A stretch of DNA of 64,000 bases from positions 87,469-151,468 of the forward strand of contig ML014122.1 of NCBI GenBank assembly GCA_003615045.1, written 5' to 3'. Shown here piece by piece: positions 47,947-59,800 of the stretch. Both the position numbers and the translations under genes were made by a program. Source of the stretch: Caulochytrium protostelioides (lineage: Eukaryota > Chytridiomycota > Caulochytriomycetes > Caulochytriales > Caulochytriaceae). The notes beneath the pieces were generated by a model, which was given only the letters and a program-made list of their open reading frames with translations, made no database searches and had not been told where the DNA came from. Within the stretch, counting starts at the first letter, position 1. The number at the start of each line of letters is the position of its first letter.

Positions 47947-49449
47947 TTACTTCTTGTCCTTCTTGTCCTTCTTGTCCTTCTTCTCGGACTTGTCCTTCTT
48001 CTCAGACTTGTCCTTCTTGTCCTTCTTCTCGGACTTCTCGGACTTGTCCTTCTTCTCGGACTTGTCCTTCTTGTCCTTCTTCTCGGACTTCTCGGACTTG
48101 TCCTTCTTGGACTTCTTGGCCTCGGCGGCCTCCGGCTCGGCCTCAGCCTTGCGCTTGGAAGCTGCGGCCTCCGGCGCAGCAGCCGCAGCCGCCGGGGCGG
48201 CCTCCTCCTTGGGCGCGCGGACACCGTCGGTGGTCATGTCCTTGTAGTCCTTCTGCCACTGGAGCGGGGTGAGATCGTTGACGCGGCCGAACTTGTCGAG
48301 CTTGCCGGCGGCGACGAGGCCCTTCTTCTTCTGGGCAACGGGGCCCAGGCCCCAGCGGCGGGGGTAGGTGTCGCGCTCCATGATGACGCGCTTGATCTTG
48401 GCGACGACGCCGTGGTCGACAGAGGCCATCTCGGCGGTGGTCATGTGCGCCAGCGCGAGCGCGATGGCCTCGCCCTTGGTGGTCATCAGCACGACCTCCT
48501 CGTGGAGGTCGATGCCCGCCTCGAAGCGGAGGATACCCGGGGTCATGAGCTTGGCGCCGTAGCAGATGGCGTTGACGGTCGAGTCCTTGACGACGATGCG
48601 CTTGTGGCGCGTGAGCAGCGTCTCGAGCGGCCGCACGACGCGGCGCAGGTAGCTCTCGTCCTTGGTGTTGTCGTAGAGCCACTGGGCATCGAGCACGTCG
48701 TGCATCGTGACCATGCTGTCCTGCTCGGACATGGCGCCCGAGCGGACGCGGCGCAGCTCCTGCATGTGGCCGCCGACGCCGAGCAGCAGACCGAGGTGGA
48801 CGCAGAGCGTACGCATGTAGGTGCCGGCTTCACAGCTCGCCCAGAACACGGCGAGGTGGCGGTCGTTGTCAAACTCAATGAGCTTGCTCTCGTAGATGGT
48901 GCGCACGCGCAGCTGGCGCTTCACGGCGGAGATGAGCGGCGGACGCTGGAACAGCGCGCCCGTTAGGGTCTCGATGGCCTGCGCGAGCTTGCGCTCGCCG
49001 TCGATGGCATCGTGCAGACGCAGCACGCACACGTACTCCTTGCCGGCGCCCTGTTGGCTCTTCACGAGACGGGTGGCGCGGTCGATGCAGACGATCAGGT
49101 TCCCGGTGACCTTCGGGTCGAGCGTGCCCGAGTGACCCGTCTTCTCGACGCGCAGGATCCGGCGGATCCACGCGACGACCTCGTGCGAGGAGGGGTTGGA
49201 GGGCTTGTCGAGGTTGATGATACCATAGCGCAGGTGGTTCGGCAGATCGCGCTTCAGCGGCGACGAGCCCGACGGGATGGGCGTGTAGTGGTTGCTGCGC
49301 ACGTGGAGCTTGTCGAAGTTCTTGAGCAGCAGCGGCCAGTCCTCGGTGTTCAGCGTCGGGGCCTTGTCCTTCGACGGCGCAATGACGAACGTCTCGGTGA
49401 CTTGGCGCTCGGCCACCGAGGCCGACGCCGGCTGGGCAGTCCCCGTCAT
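47947..49449 (-). CDS. CBF5: Cbf5/dyskerin, H/ACA snoRNP pseudouridine synthase
   Basis: Catalyses uridine isomerisation in rRNA and snRNA guided by H/ACA RNAs, with Nop10, Nhp2 and Gar1. ATG 49449 ([12 protein letters not shown]) gives 500 residues; the open frame to 50730 is GC-driven extension with no homology. The TruB-type domain includes [19 protein letters not shown] and [14 protein letters not shown], with the catalytic Asp at 111. [33 protein letters not shown] and [18 protein letters not shown] follow. A PUA domain (about 281-355; [18 protein letters not shown]) binds the guide RNA. The C-terminus (about 425-500) is a Lys/Asp/Glu/Ser repeat of the KKDKSEKK type, as in fungal Cbf5. 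No intron. Convergent with the Sds3-like gene. Confidence 0.97.
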   Translation of the reverse strand: MTGTAQPASASVAERQVTETFVIAPSKDKAPTLNTEDWPLLLKNFDKLHVRSNHYTPIPSGSSPLKRDLPNHLRYGIINLDKPSNPSSHEVVAWIRRILRVEKTGHSGTLDPKVTGNLIVCIDRATRLVKSQQGAGKEYVCVLRLHDAIDGERKLAQAIETLTGALFQRPPLISAVKRQLRVRTIYESKLIEFDNDRHLAVFWASCEAGTYMRTLCVHLGLLLGVGGHMQELRRVRSGAMSEQDSMVTMHDVLDAQWLYDNTKDESYLRRVVRPLETLLTRHKRIVVKDSTVNAICYGAKLMTPGILRFEAGIDLHEEVVLMTTKGEAIALALAHMTTAEMASVDHGVVAKIKRVIMERDTYPRRWGLGPVAQKKKGLVAAGKLDKFGRVNDLTPLQWQKDYKDMTTDGVRAPKEEAAPAAAAAAPEAAASKRKAEAEPEAAEAKKSKKDKSEKSEKKDKKDKSEKKDKSEKSEKKDKKDKSEKKDKSEKKDKKDKKDKK

Positions 49450-51264
49450 CGTCAGAGCGGGATGAGAAGCGAAGCGGAGGATACGGAAGAGGGGGAAAGC
49501 ACGCGAGGAGCCGGACAGCGCGGAGCAGGCACGCCGCGGAGATGAAAGGAGCAGGAAAAGCGGAGGAGGGGTCGGTCCGGAGATGGAGGAGGGGGAGGCA
49601 GAACGGGGACGGCCGGTGGCGGCTCGCTCGTTAAGAAGCACTGAGGCACGCGAGCGGTCGAGCTCGGGAGGAGATGGAGGGGAGGCGGAACGCGAACGCC
49701 GTAGTGCTTCCGGTTCCGCTTTCTGAGTCGGAGGGTGATGCGTGCTCTCATTTCCGCCGCCGGCCGCGCAGCCCCCAGGCGTCTCTTGCGACGGCGCCTG
49801 CAGCCGTGCACGCCATCCACCGACTCGGGAGAGTATACTCGGCAGGCGGGCGGCCGTCGACGAGTGGACGACCACGACGACGAGGTCATCGATGCGGCAG
49901 CGGACCCGAGACGGAAGGGGCGAGAGCCGGCCGCGTCGCCGACGCCGCGCCGCCGCCGCCGGGTCCGGGTCCGGGGGGGTCGCCGTCCCGCCGGTGCACC
50001 GCCCGCCACCGTTCGAAAACCCCGCCAGGAGCGCCTCCCCGCGGCGGCCCTGCGGCGGCCGTGCCGAGGCGGCGCCGGCGGCAGCCGGGCAGCGCCGATG
50101 GCAGCGGAACCGTGGCGTCGCGTTGCTCGAGGGCTCGGCCAATGGCCGGTCGCATGTCCCGTCGGGCCGACGCGACACGTGGCGCAGTCGCACCCGGTCG
50201 GCCGCCGCGCGAGAGCTCACATCGGCCGCCCGTTCGCCCTCCTTGGTCCGATCATATCGAGGACGACAAGACGACGACGCGGGGATCGGGAGCCAAGCGC
50301 ACGATCGAGAGGCGGCCGGCGACCGGCGACGGCGACAGGCGAGCATGCTCGCGTGAACCATGGTCATCATGGCAATGGACCGGCGCGCTGGGGCGTCCAT
50401 CCTGACGGCGGGGCCGTGTCGTCGCCATGGGCAGCGCTTCGTCTGCTGCCACGGTGCCTCGCCCTCCTGGGAGGCGGCTCCTACGCCGCAGGGCCTCCGC
50501 AGGCGTCGCTGCCATCGCGTCCGCCCATGTGGGTGGGAGGAGCACGAGCCCAGCGCGTTGGCCCATGAAGTTATCAGCGGACTGGCCGGTCTCGGCCACA
50601 CGGGCATCCCGATCGGCCCACGTCGGCTGGGACCTCGACGGGACCCCTGACTCGGAGACCCTCGCGTGACTCGGACGTCGCACGAGACCACCTCATGGCG
50701 TCGCGCTATGGGATGGTCGCGACCCACCAATCATGCGCGTCGCGAATCGGATGGTCGTGTTGGCCGATGCAGCCCAAAGCCACGTCTCTGTATGTGCAGG
50801 GATTCGTGGATACGCCGGCCTCGCTGGGGTCGGTGGGGTCCCCCCCCATTCACCGTTCGTGAGGAGAGTCCGACGGCGCCGTTCGAGCCCACCGGGAGAC
50901 CGGCGGGTTCAGGCCCCCGGGAAGAGCCGACGGGCAAAGCGGCACCGGTGCAGCGGCGCGGACGATCACACCGCCGCCCAAGGAAGGTGGGAACACTGCG
51001 GAAGCATCGGTCACTCGGATCGCCTCCGCGCGTCTGTCGCTATACCGGCTGCCGCTCGACCCATACCGCGGCCGCGCGGATCCATATGTCGCGCTGAGGT
51101 TGCGTGGGCACCGCCTGCCGCCTGCCCCCCCCCGCATCGCCGGCCCCCTCGTTCGTCGCGCGCTCGGCAAAACTCCGCTCTCTCGGGCCTAACCGCCGCT
51201 CTTCTGCTGGACCGCTCGTCAGCTGGGCCGTTTCCTTTCGCCTGCTGCGCTGAATCGAATCGCG
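49450..51264. other. Intergenic between divergent CBF5 and Mit_KHE1 genes
   Basis: 1.8 kb containing both upstream regions. Frames on both strands are Arg/Pro-rich. The Cbf5 frame stays open through much of it but loses all similarity upstream of 49449. I see no TATA box or RNA gene. A guide RNA or an upstream exon cannot be excluded. Confidence 0.5.
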
Positions 51265-52257
51265 ATGCTGCGAGCGCCGGCGCCGCGGAAGGCGCTCGAC
51301 TTTGGCAAGATCGTCGACCCCACGTGCCTCAAAGTGTATGTGCTGCCGGCGCGCAACCACAAGTATGCGTTCGCGGCCAAGTTCCTGCCGGCGCGCGCGC
51401 CGTGGGAGCACCACGCCACCGTGCTGTCCTACGTGGCCCGCAAGTGGCGGTACGACCTGAGCGATCTGTGCGGCACCGTGTGGCACCGGTTCGGCGCGAA
51501 CGCCATGGCGCAGGGCCCGCAGAGCTGGGCCGCCCGCGCGTACATGTACGGCAACCGGATGACCTCGCGCTCGGCCGAGGCGGAGTACTTCCTCAAGCAG
51601 ATCCCGCACCGCACCCAGCAGATCGAAATCATCTACCCGTCGACGCTGCGCGGCGAGCAGATCGATGCGCAGCTGCAGGGGTGGCTGGCCACGGCCGAGG
51701 CGCGGCAGACGCCGCAGATCTGGCTGTGGACGATGCTGCTGCCCCTTGATGTGCTGCTCGCCAAGGTGGTCAGCGCGTCCTTCGCGAACGCCTTCCTGTT
51801 CTACAACGTGTTCCGCGTCAACGCGCACGTGCGCGCCCGCAACGGGTCCCGCGTGCTCCAGAAGCTCCAGGAAGCCGACGCCGTCACGTGGACCGCCAGC
51901 ACCGACCTCGAGGCGTACCTCGACCGCGTGGGCCGCGACGTGACGGCGCAGCTGCGCGACGAGCACGCGCGCGACGGCGAGCCGCCCGACGCCGCGTGGA
52001 CCTACGCGCCGGGCGACGACCTCCACGACGCCGTCGTCGCGCGCCTCGGCCACGACATCAAGCTGCCCGAGCTCAAGCGCCACTACCATCGCACGCGCAT
52101 GACGGAGCTCGTATGGCCGACGCCCGCCCAGAGCCCGGCGCCGCCGTCGCGCTACTGGATGCGCCATGCGCGCGGGCTCGCCGGCCGCGCCGCGCCCGCC
52201 AGCCCCGCCAGCGCGGCGGCCACGGCGGACCCCGCGCCGCCGTCCGCGTCTGGGTAA
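51265..52257 (+). CDS. Mitochondrial K+/H+-exchange-related protein (Mit_KHE1 family, yeast YDL183C-like)
   Basis: The 330-residue protein matches the Mit_KHE1 family: LKVYVLPARNHKYAFAAKF near the start, then a basic region with SWAARAYMYGNRM, IEIIYPSTLRGEQIDAQLQ (about 120-139) and the hydrophobic block WLWTMLLPLDVLLAKVVSAS (about 153-172) ending FANAFLFYNVFRVNAHVRA. Family members are in the mitochondrial inner membrane and are linked to K+/H+ exchange and organelle volume; the mechanism is not settled. The tail is acidic then Pro/Ala-rich and poorly conserved. The N-terminus is basic (PRKALDFGK), compatible with mitochondrial import. ATG 51265, no intron. A 5' exon cannot be excluded. Confidence 0.85.
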   Translation: MLRAPAPRKALDFGKIVDPTCLKVYVLPARNHKYAFAAKFLPARAPWEHHATVLSYVARKWRYDLSDLCGTVWHRFGANAMAQGPQSWAARAYMYGNRMTSRSAEAEYFLKQIPHRTQQIEIIYPSTLRGEQIDAQLQGWLATAEARQTPQIWLWTMLLPLDVLLAKVVSASFANAFLFYNVFRVNAHVRARNGSRVLQKLQEADAVTWTASTDLEAYLDRVGRDVTAQLRDEHARDGEPPDAAWTYAPGDDLHDAVVARLGHDIKLPELKRHYHRTRMTELVWPTPAQSPAPPSRYWMRHARGLAGRAAPASPASAAATADPAPPSASG

Positions 52258-52426
52258 GCGAGCCCGCCAAACCACCGCCACCCACGTGGCGGCCCGATCG
52301 CTGCGTATCTATATTACAAGACGTGGATCAATCACTCGATGAATCGGTGGACTCAGACGACGTCGACATGGGAAGAGGAGGACGCGACGCCCGAGGCCGG
52401 GCACCGTGGTTTCATGGACGTGAGGG

Positions 52427-53863
52427 CTAGTACCCATCGGCGGTGAGATGGAGATTCATGGCACGCAACCCCTTCCGCTGAGCATCGTTAAAATAATCGT
52501 GATACTGGCGTGACAAGAAGAGCGACACGTCGTGGAGGCTCCGTGCATGCGTATCCATCACGGGGTTCAGGGCCCCTGTGCAGCGGCGTCCGACCCACTC
52601 CCTGAAGCCCTGCTGCAGGCCGTCAAATCGGGTGCGGGCTTCCATGTTTCTGTCTCCGTGTCTGAACCCGATCTGGAAAGATTCGTGGCCGTAGCTTAAT
52701 CGCGCCAGAACGCGGACCTGGCCAAATCGTGCCGCGTCAAATGCCAGGACTTCGCACGAAGCGGATTCGATTTCCCAACACTGAAAGTGGATCAGGTGGC
52801 CATGCCGAGCGCTGTGCTTCAGCATGACATATAACTCGTGGTGATACCACGGCAAGGGGAGAAGCTCGAAATGGCTCGAAAACTCCGGGCTGCAAAGGGT
52901 ATTCAGGGTGGTCGGGCTGAGCCGAGTCCGCATCCATTTCAGAAGGATCCGAACGGCACGCCAACCGTCATGGGTCACATAGGTGGTGCACACCACCCCC
53001 ACCAGGGTCTTAGCCAGCGCTTGGGCGTCCTCGAGCGAGATGGATCCCTCGGGCGGCCTGCTGGGGCCAACATCGTCAACGCCGAACACCGGCAAGTAGG
53101 GGGAGTAGTATCGGTCGAGCACGGCAGCCAGGACCTCGGGACACCAGCCGGGCGGCGGCGCCGTGGGCGGATCGTGGGGCCGACGCTGAGGCAGCAGCTC
53201 GCGGGGGTGGGGCCGGGGCACGCCCCACGTGGCCGTGTCCTCCAGCCGGCGGCCATACTGCGCGGTGCGACTGTCCACGTAGTCGCGGACGCGGCGCTGC
53301 CACGTTGGGTTGATCGCCGCTACGTGCCTCAGGTGGCTCGGCAGCTGGGTCAGCAGGGCCGTGACGACGGGCAGCGGTAGGCGGGCGTCGTTGAGGAGCG
53401 TGACGCCGCGCCGGCCGGGCGGCCCTAGCGCCGTGGGGAGCGCGCGCACGTCGACGCGCGACGCGTCGAGCGCGCCCGTCGCGTCGCGCCGCGTCGTGAT
53501 GATCGTCGTCGTCGTCGTCGCCGCCGCCGCCGGGTTCGCCGGCGCAAACGCGAGGCCGATGCTGCCGAGCAGTCCGCGCAGCCCGCGGCCGCTGGCCGCC
53601 GCCGTCGCCGCCGCCGTCGTTGGCGTCAGGGGCGTGGGGGCCGTCGCCGATCGCAGGACCGCGGTCGGCGAGACGGGCAGGTCACCCGTGGCCAGCAGCG
53701 TGGCGTGGAGGGCCTCGAGGTCGCGTGCGGCCGCGGCCCCGTCGGCGTCGCCGTCGGCCATCGCGACGGACTGCGAGGTGATCGGCGGGATGTAGGACCG
53801 CGGCCGGGAGGGCGACGTGGGCGACGCGGGCGACGCGGCCGGCAGCAGCGGCGAGGACGCCAT
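52427..53863 (-). CDS. Orphan protein with F-box-like stretch
   Basis: The 478-residue protein begins at ATG 53863. I recognise no family. The first 150 residues are Ala/Thr/Pro-rich with a TTTTTIITT run. At about 161-197 the sequence (LPLPVVTALLTQLPSHLRHV, then AAINPTWQRRVRDYV) resembles an F-box: Leu-Pro start, hydrophobic helix, and a central Trp. Residues about 225-478 look globular, with regular aromatic and charged residues (DVVLEDAQALAK-like stretch near 280-300, WRAVRILLKWMRTRL, HHELYVMLKHSARHG, HFQCWEIESASCEVLAF). The C-terminal half has a more mixed codon use than the GC-saturated 5' part. If an F-box is real it would join an SCF ligase through Skp1, not the Cul3 ligase nearby. Evidence for that is weak. 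Confidence 0.6.
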   Translation of the reverse strand: MASSPLLPAASPASPTSPSRPRSYIPPITSQSVAMADGDADGAAAARDLEALHATLLATGDLPVSPTAVLRSATAPTPLTPTTAAATAAASGRGLRGLLGSIGLAFAPANPAAAATTTTTIITTRRDATGALDASRVDVRALPTALGPPGRRGVTLLNDARLPLPVVTALLTQLPSHLRHVAAINPTWQRRVRDYVDSRTAQYGRRLEDTATWGVPRPHPRELLPQRRPHDPPTAPPPGWCPEVLAAVLDRYYSPYLPVFGVDDVGPSRPPEGSISLEDAQALAKTLVGVVCTTYVTHDGWRAVRILLKWMRTRLSPTTLNTLCSPEFSSHFELLPLPWYHHELYVMLKHSARHGHLIHFQCWEIESASCEVLAFDAARFGQVRVLARLSYGHESFQIGFRHGDRNMEARTRFDGLQQGFREWVGRRCTGALNPVMDTHARSLHDVSLFLSRQYHDYFNDAQRKGLRAMNLHLTADGY

Positions 53864-53906
53864 GCGAGCGCGATAGGATCAGGAGAGCCGGCGTCCCATG
53901 GAGATC

Positions 53907-53938
<32 letters not shown>

Positions 53939-56865
53939 TCGGGCGCGGCATTCGAATCCGACGGACGTCACACAACCATCGATCGCGATGGTTGTTTCTA
54001 TGAATCGGCGACCGGGGATTTCACGATGAACGATCGACCGATCGACCGATCGCCTCAGATCATGTGAGTCGCTGGCGATGGCGTCGTGCGCGCGTCATGA
54101 CGCCCTGTGCGGGGAGGATGCCGGAGGGTTCTGGCCGGCGCGGTGCCGCCCCATCGATGAAGTGCTTTGCACAGGCTCGCGCGACCCAAACAGATGGGGA
54201 AGGGGCCTCTCCGCGAGCTCTCGGCGCCTCAGAAGAGTGGGGAGGGCCCTACGGTCCCCGGAGAGCCGCCTTCCAGGGATCAGCAGGCACGCTGGCCGTC
54301 ATCACAAACAGCCCAACAAGCGCGTCCCAGAAGCGCATCTCCTCTCACAGGACACACTAGCTTGTGATGGCTTCTTTTCCTCCACGACCCATTATCGTGA
54401 CCATTCGATGGTCGTTGGGCCCGAGTACGGTCTCATCGCTCGAGCAAGGACCCCATGGCTCGTTGCTCGCGGGCGGCACCCCGCATCGCTCTCGACCCCG
54501 AGGAGCTCTCCCGGCAAACGGGTGATCGGGAACCCTGCGGCCTCGTCCCCCTTAGGCCCGGGAGCCGCGGCGCCACCGGCAGGGGTCTCCGCGCCGCGAC
54601 AGGGCGCGAACACAGCACCGCCAGGCTCTCGGCGAGGTCGCTGCATCGACGTCCATGTGGCGTTGAACGCCGGCGTCCATGTGGCGTTGAGCGAGCAGGC
54701 GGCCAGGTTGGCCGTCGCTTGGCCCTCACGACGGCGGCGGCGGCGGCGACGGCGGCGACGACGGCGACGGCGGCGACGGCGGCGGCGGCCGACGCGATCC
54801 TCCTTTCGGGCGCCGTCGTCGTGCCGCAGCGGCGCGCCCTCCGGCCCTTGGGCCGCTCGCGGCGATCGATGGGCGTGGCGACACGGCCGGAGGGGGTCCC
54901 TCGCGGCCGGCCGGCCCGGACGGCCTCGGCGCCGCGCCGCCGGCGGGCCAGGCGGATCAAATTCGGGCTCGGCGACGGCGCGGGCGGCGGCCACGGACGC
55001 CCTCGGGTCGGCTGTCTGCCGGAGCGGCGGCGTCCGCGAGGCGTCCGTTCGCCGGTCGCCGGTCGCCGGTCGCCGGAGGCGAGGCGTCCCGCGACCGGAC
55101 GGCCGGCCGAGGACACGAAGGCGCGCCCCCCGGAAGTGGCACCGGCACGCGAGGTCGCGGCCGCCAGGAAGAACCCTCCCTCGAGGCCATGAAAACGCCT
55201 TTCGCCCGCAGCGCCGGCGTCCCGCCACACGTGCGCCGACGATCCCGCCGCGGCTCGGGAGCTGCGGCGAGGTCATGGGCATCGTCCGCCGTCGCCGTGG
55301 CCGCCATTCTCGCTTGACCCCGCCGCCGCCGCCGCCGGCCCGGCGCGAGCGGCGGGTATGCCGTGGCCAGGAGAGCCGCATCCGTGGCGAGCCGAGGGGA
55401 GAGGCGGACGCGGCAGAGCGACCGGCCACGGGGCCGTCTCGTGCGGGTGACGCCGCTCGCGGCGCCCGGGTGCGGCTCCTGGCCGTCGCCGTCCGACGGG
55501 GAGCCGTGCGGGTGATCCGCCGCGATTCCTGCAAGAGGGTGCCGGGCAGCGTGGCCGGCAGCATGGATGGTGGCTGGATCCGTCATACCGATCTGACGCT
55601 CGTCGTGGTCACAGCGTGCTAGAGTCGCCGTCAACGGAGTCGTCGTCAACGCAGCGCGATTCCTCGTGGGCATGGCCGAAGCCTCATACCCCAACCCCCT
55701 CTTCTGTGGCCCCGCTGCGGGTGGTGCTGTGCCCCTGTCGGCTCTCCGGCGTCATAGCGCCTGGCTGTTTTCGCTCTCACTATAGAGCACCGCGAGCATC
55801 CATCCCACGGCGGCCTCCATCGTTTCCCAGCATCGCGCATCGCGCAGGGCTGATCATCCGGCGGCGGCAGACGCCGTGGCCGTCGTCCCCGTGCCAGGGG
55901 CTCATCGCTGTTTGACGTGCGCCGTCTCGGCATCCGCCTCGGCGGACCGAGCCGACGAGCCGACGCGCTGACTCGCCCCGCGGGACGTGCTCCGTCCCGT
56001 CGCGGCGCGGACGGCGGGCGCCCGACCCGGCGCCGCGGCCGGCGGCCTGATCCGCCCGCCTGCGCCGCCTTCCGCAAGGCCCGCGTCGCGTGGCGCTGGA
56101 CGCCCGTCTGACGCCGCGGGTGTGACCGGCGTGCCACCGACGGCGGCGGCGCCGCCGCGGCGCCCGCGGCGCCCTTCGCCGCCTTCCCGACCGCCGATCA
56201 ACCGTCCCGCGTGGGCGGCGCGTGGCTGCGCCACTCATCCGGCCGCGGCAGGATCGCCGCTGATACGGTGCCCACGCTGCTGGCGGGCGGCAACAACAAG
56301 CGATCCAAGAAGCACTGCCGCGTCGCATTGGTCGCGTGCTGCGACGGCATTCCAGGGGCTCTCGAGAGGCGTGTCCGTCTCCCGCCATCGGGCTGGGCGT
56401 CGTTGACGCGTCCGCCTCAGGCCCTGGTGCCGACGCAGCAAGCGGGTCTGGTCCATTGGTCCATTGGGCAGGCATCAACGGCGATCGGATCCGACTTGAC
56501 CTGACTGGCCTTGGATGCGACCCCGAGTGCGATGACATTGGCGTTCTGCAGACGCGCATGCGCTGGATAGGAAGAGAGGGTCATCGACGCCAACGGCTGC
56601 TCGACCCGGTGCGACAGCTCGCATCGGCATTCTGCGCTGACGCTTGGTTGTCGCAGCAGCATCGGGCCCTTATTTACCCATCAGCCGCACCGTTCGCCTG
56701 ACAGACCACATCCCCCCCAAGAGGTACCCCTGGTGGTGGCCCGCGACCATCGCTTCGGGACCTGGCTCGACCCGCGACCCTCTTGCCTTGCCCTGGTTCC
56801 GACATCGGCCGCGGCCTGCGACGGCGCTTCATTGCTGCCTCTGTCTGCGCACGACCGCGAGCACC
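53864..56865. other. Intergenic between divergent orphan and MAPKKK genes
   Basis: 3 kb with chance frames only; a 514-codon plus-strand frame (54078-55622) and its antisense 390-codon frame are low-complexity and overlap, so neither is called. It holds a GCC/GGC run near 53910-53940, a GATCGACC tandem repeat (54029-54050) and GGCGGCGAC repeats near 54732-54790. The final 200 bases lead into a strong GCACCATGG start. Confidence 0.55.
54029..54050. repeat. GATCGACC tandem repeat
   Basis: Nearly three copies of an eight-base unit in the promoter region of the orphan gene. Confidence 0.8.
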
Positions 56866-59800
56866 ATGGGGGGCTCCGACATCCGGGTGTTTCACGAACA
56901 TGCCACCTATCTGGTGCCGGTCACGGGGCTGCCCGCGACCGCTCAGCACGTGCTGCCCGCGATCCTCGATCGCCTCCACATCGACACGGCCGCCGACAAT
57001 CCCCGCGCTTGGGGCCTCTTTATGCTCGAAGGCAGCGATGGCTCCGGGACAGCCAGTAAGTGGACCCCGCGTCTGGGATGGGTTTGCCTCGATCGACGCT
57101 TGACTCACCTCGCTCTCTCTTTCTGTTTCGGCCCTGTTCGGTTTCTGGCCATGACCCCTCCTGAATGGTCGGGCACTAGTCCGACTGGCATCGTCGGAGC
57201 TGCTCACCTTGTGCCAGTCCGTGGAACAGATGCCCGTGGCGCCGCAGATGTTTCTCATCTACCGCGGCGCCGACCGGCCACCCCCCGGCGTCCGTGACCG
57301 CATCGTCTTGACCTCGGCTGTGCTCGAAGCCGCCCAACGCGTCGTGACCCACCCGGCGGCCGCGATGCCTCCCGTGGCCCCTATGACGGCGGCGCCGACG
57401 TCGGCAGCAGCCGCCATTCAGCCAATCAGCCCGCACCCGCGCCGCGCATCGCTTAGCCGCTTCCACGCGCCGCCCGTCGACCGACTCTCCATGCCGTCGC
57501 CGGCCCACAGCATCCACAGCATCCACGGCGTCCACGGCGTCCACGGCGTCCACGGCGTCCACGGCGTCCACGGCGTCCACGGCGTCCACGGCGTCCACGG
57601 CGTCCACGGTGACCACGGCGGCGCGGGGGGGACCGCATCGACGGCGACCCAGCCGCCGTTGCTGCAGCGGGCCCAAACCGTAACCCGTCACATGACGCGG
57701 TCGCCCGCGCGTTCGCCCACCCGCTCGCCGACGCGGTCGCCGACGCGGTCGCCGACACCGACACGGACGCACGAGCGCACCAAGCCCGCCTCGCTCGTGC
57801 CGACGCCGCTCCACGCGTCCCATCTGCCCTCCAGCCGCAGCGCCGGCACCCCCTCGCCAGTCGGCCAGGGCCCGCGCCGCCAGATGACCCTCGGGCCCAC
57901 CTCCGCCGGACCCATCGCGAGCCCGCGCGAGCTGCCCGAGACGGCGTTCCCGCGGCGGACCTCGAGCGCGACCATCACGCGGCTCTCGACGCGGACGACG
58001 ATGCCGCCCTCGGTCGCCGCCGCCGCCGCCGCCGCTGCCGCCGCCGCCGCCGCGCCTAGCCCGACGCGCCTCATCCACTCCCCCGTAGGCGGCAGCGCCG
58101 CCCAGCGCTTCACGACGGCCTTCACGCCGGGTATCTCCCGCAGCATGACGACCACCAAGCCCAACGCCGCAGGCGGCAGCGGCGCCACCTCGCCCTCGGC
58201 CACGACGCTGCCCGGGGGCGGCAGCGGCAGCAACGGCGGCGGCCCTGCGCCGAGGTCGGCTCTCCCGCGCAAGCACACCATGACCCACGGGCTGGACCGC
58301 GCGCCCTCGCCCACGGCGGCGGCCGGCATGGCGCGCACGTCGATGGGCCCCTTTCCCGCATCGTACGCCGCCGCCGGCAGCGCCGCGTTGTCCGGCTCGA
58401 CGGCGATGGCGGCGGCGCTCAGCGGCACGGGCGGCGGCGCGGGGATCGGGGAAGGCGGCGCCCACGAGGGCGGGATCCCGCCGCGCAACACGAGCATGAC
58501 GCTGCGCCGGCGGCCGACCATTGACGCGACGCGGCGGCACGTGGCCGACGGCGCGTGCCCGCCGCCGCCGCCCGCCAGCGCGAGCCCCGGCGGCTTCCCG
58601 CGCCGCGCGACCACGCGCCTCGGCAACGGGTCGCCCGTCGCCATCCTGCCCGCGCCCGCCATCCCGGGGCCCCTCGCCCGCGCGCCGTCCAGCAGCCCCG
58701 CGGGCGCCTCGCCGATCGACCGGCCGCTGCCGGCGACGCCCGGCCTCGGCAGCGGTCCCGGCTCGTCCACGACGCGTGCCGCCGGCGCCGCCGCTGCGGG
58801 GGGGCCGCCCGCGGCGGCGGGCACCGAGTCACGCTTCCTCGTTGCGAAGCACCACCACCTCGCGACGGCGTTGGACACGCCCGCCGCGGGCTCCAACGCC
58901 GAGATAACCCTGCGCGCTGCGCACCGCCCCGCCGGCACGCCGAGTCCGAGCCGCGCCACGGTGGCCGTCGCGCGCGAGCCCACGCCCGTTCCCGTCGTGG
59001 TGCCCGTCGCGGCCCCGGTGCCATCGCCTGTGGCGCCGATGTCGGCCGAGGCGCCCCGACTGGCGTCCGTCGCAGCGCCGGACACGGCGTCGCCGCCGAC
59101 CATGACGCACGCCGCGGCCACCGCGAGCACCCACCCTGGCATCGCCAGTATGAACGATCCGACGGCGGCGCCGGCAGCGCCGGCAGCGACGGCGGCAGCC
59201 TCGGCGGCGGCGGCGGCGCTGTGCGCCCCGATCCCGCGGCTGCGCCACGGGGATCCCGCGCGGATGGGCCACGCGGCGCGCCCGGCGTCGAACACCCGCG
59301 AAATGCTACTCCGGCAGACGCACCGCGCCTCCGCGGCCGCCAACCACCGCAGCTCGGTGGCGTCGCTGGGATGGACCCGTCACCACTCGCAGCTCGAGCC
59401 GCTCAACACCGGCCGCGTCACGTCGCTCCGCCCGACGCCGGAAGCCGTCGCTGCGCAGCTCGGCACGTTCTTTCCAAGCATCGCCGGCGACGATCTCAGC
59501 CCAGAGCGCGAAACCGAGCTTGGGCGGCCGGAGGACATGGCCGACGTCTCGGACGTCAGCCACGGCAGCGCCAGTGGCTATGGGAGCGGCGGCGGCGGCA
59601 GCAGCAGCGTCGATGCCACGAGCGACTCTGTGCTGGCGCGCTCGCCGGTCGTCGGTGACGGCGCCCATGCGCGGCACTCGACGACCGCCAACACGGACTG
59701 GCGCCGGCGCACGGCGCGGCTCTCGGCGATGCCGTCGGCCACCGCAGCGCGCCACTCGCTGCGCAGCATTGCGCTCGAGGCCGCCGTCCGCAAGCGCGCC

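Noticed and set aside
49450-50730. Upstream extension of the CBF5 frame
   Set aside because: Similarity to Cbf5 begins right after ATG 49449; the extension is Arg/Pro-rich and starts from a non-ATG codon.
54078-55622. 514-codon plus-strand frame
   Set aside because: Low complexity with a long Arg run from GGCGGCGAC repeats; an antisense frame of similar size overlaps it.
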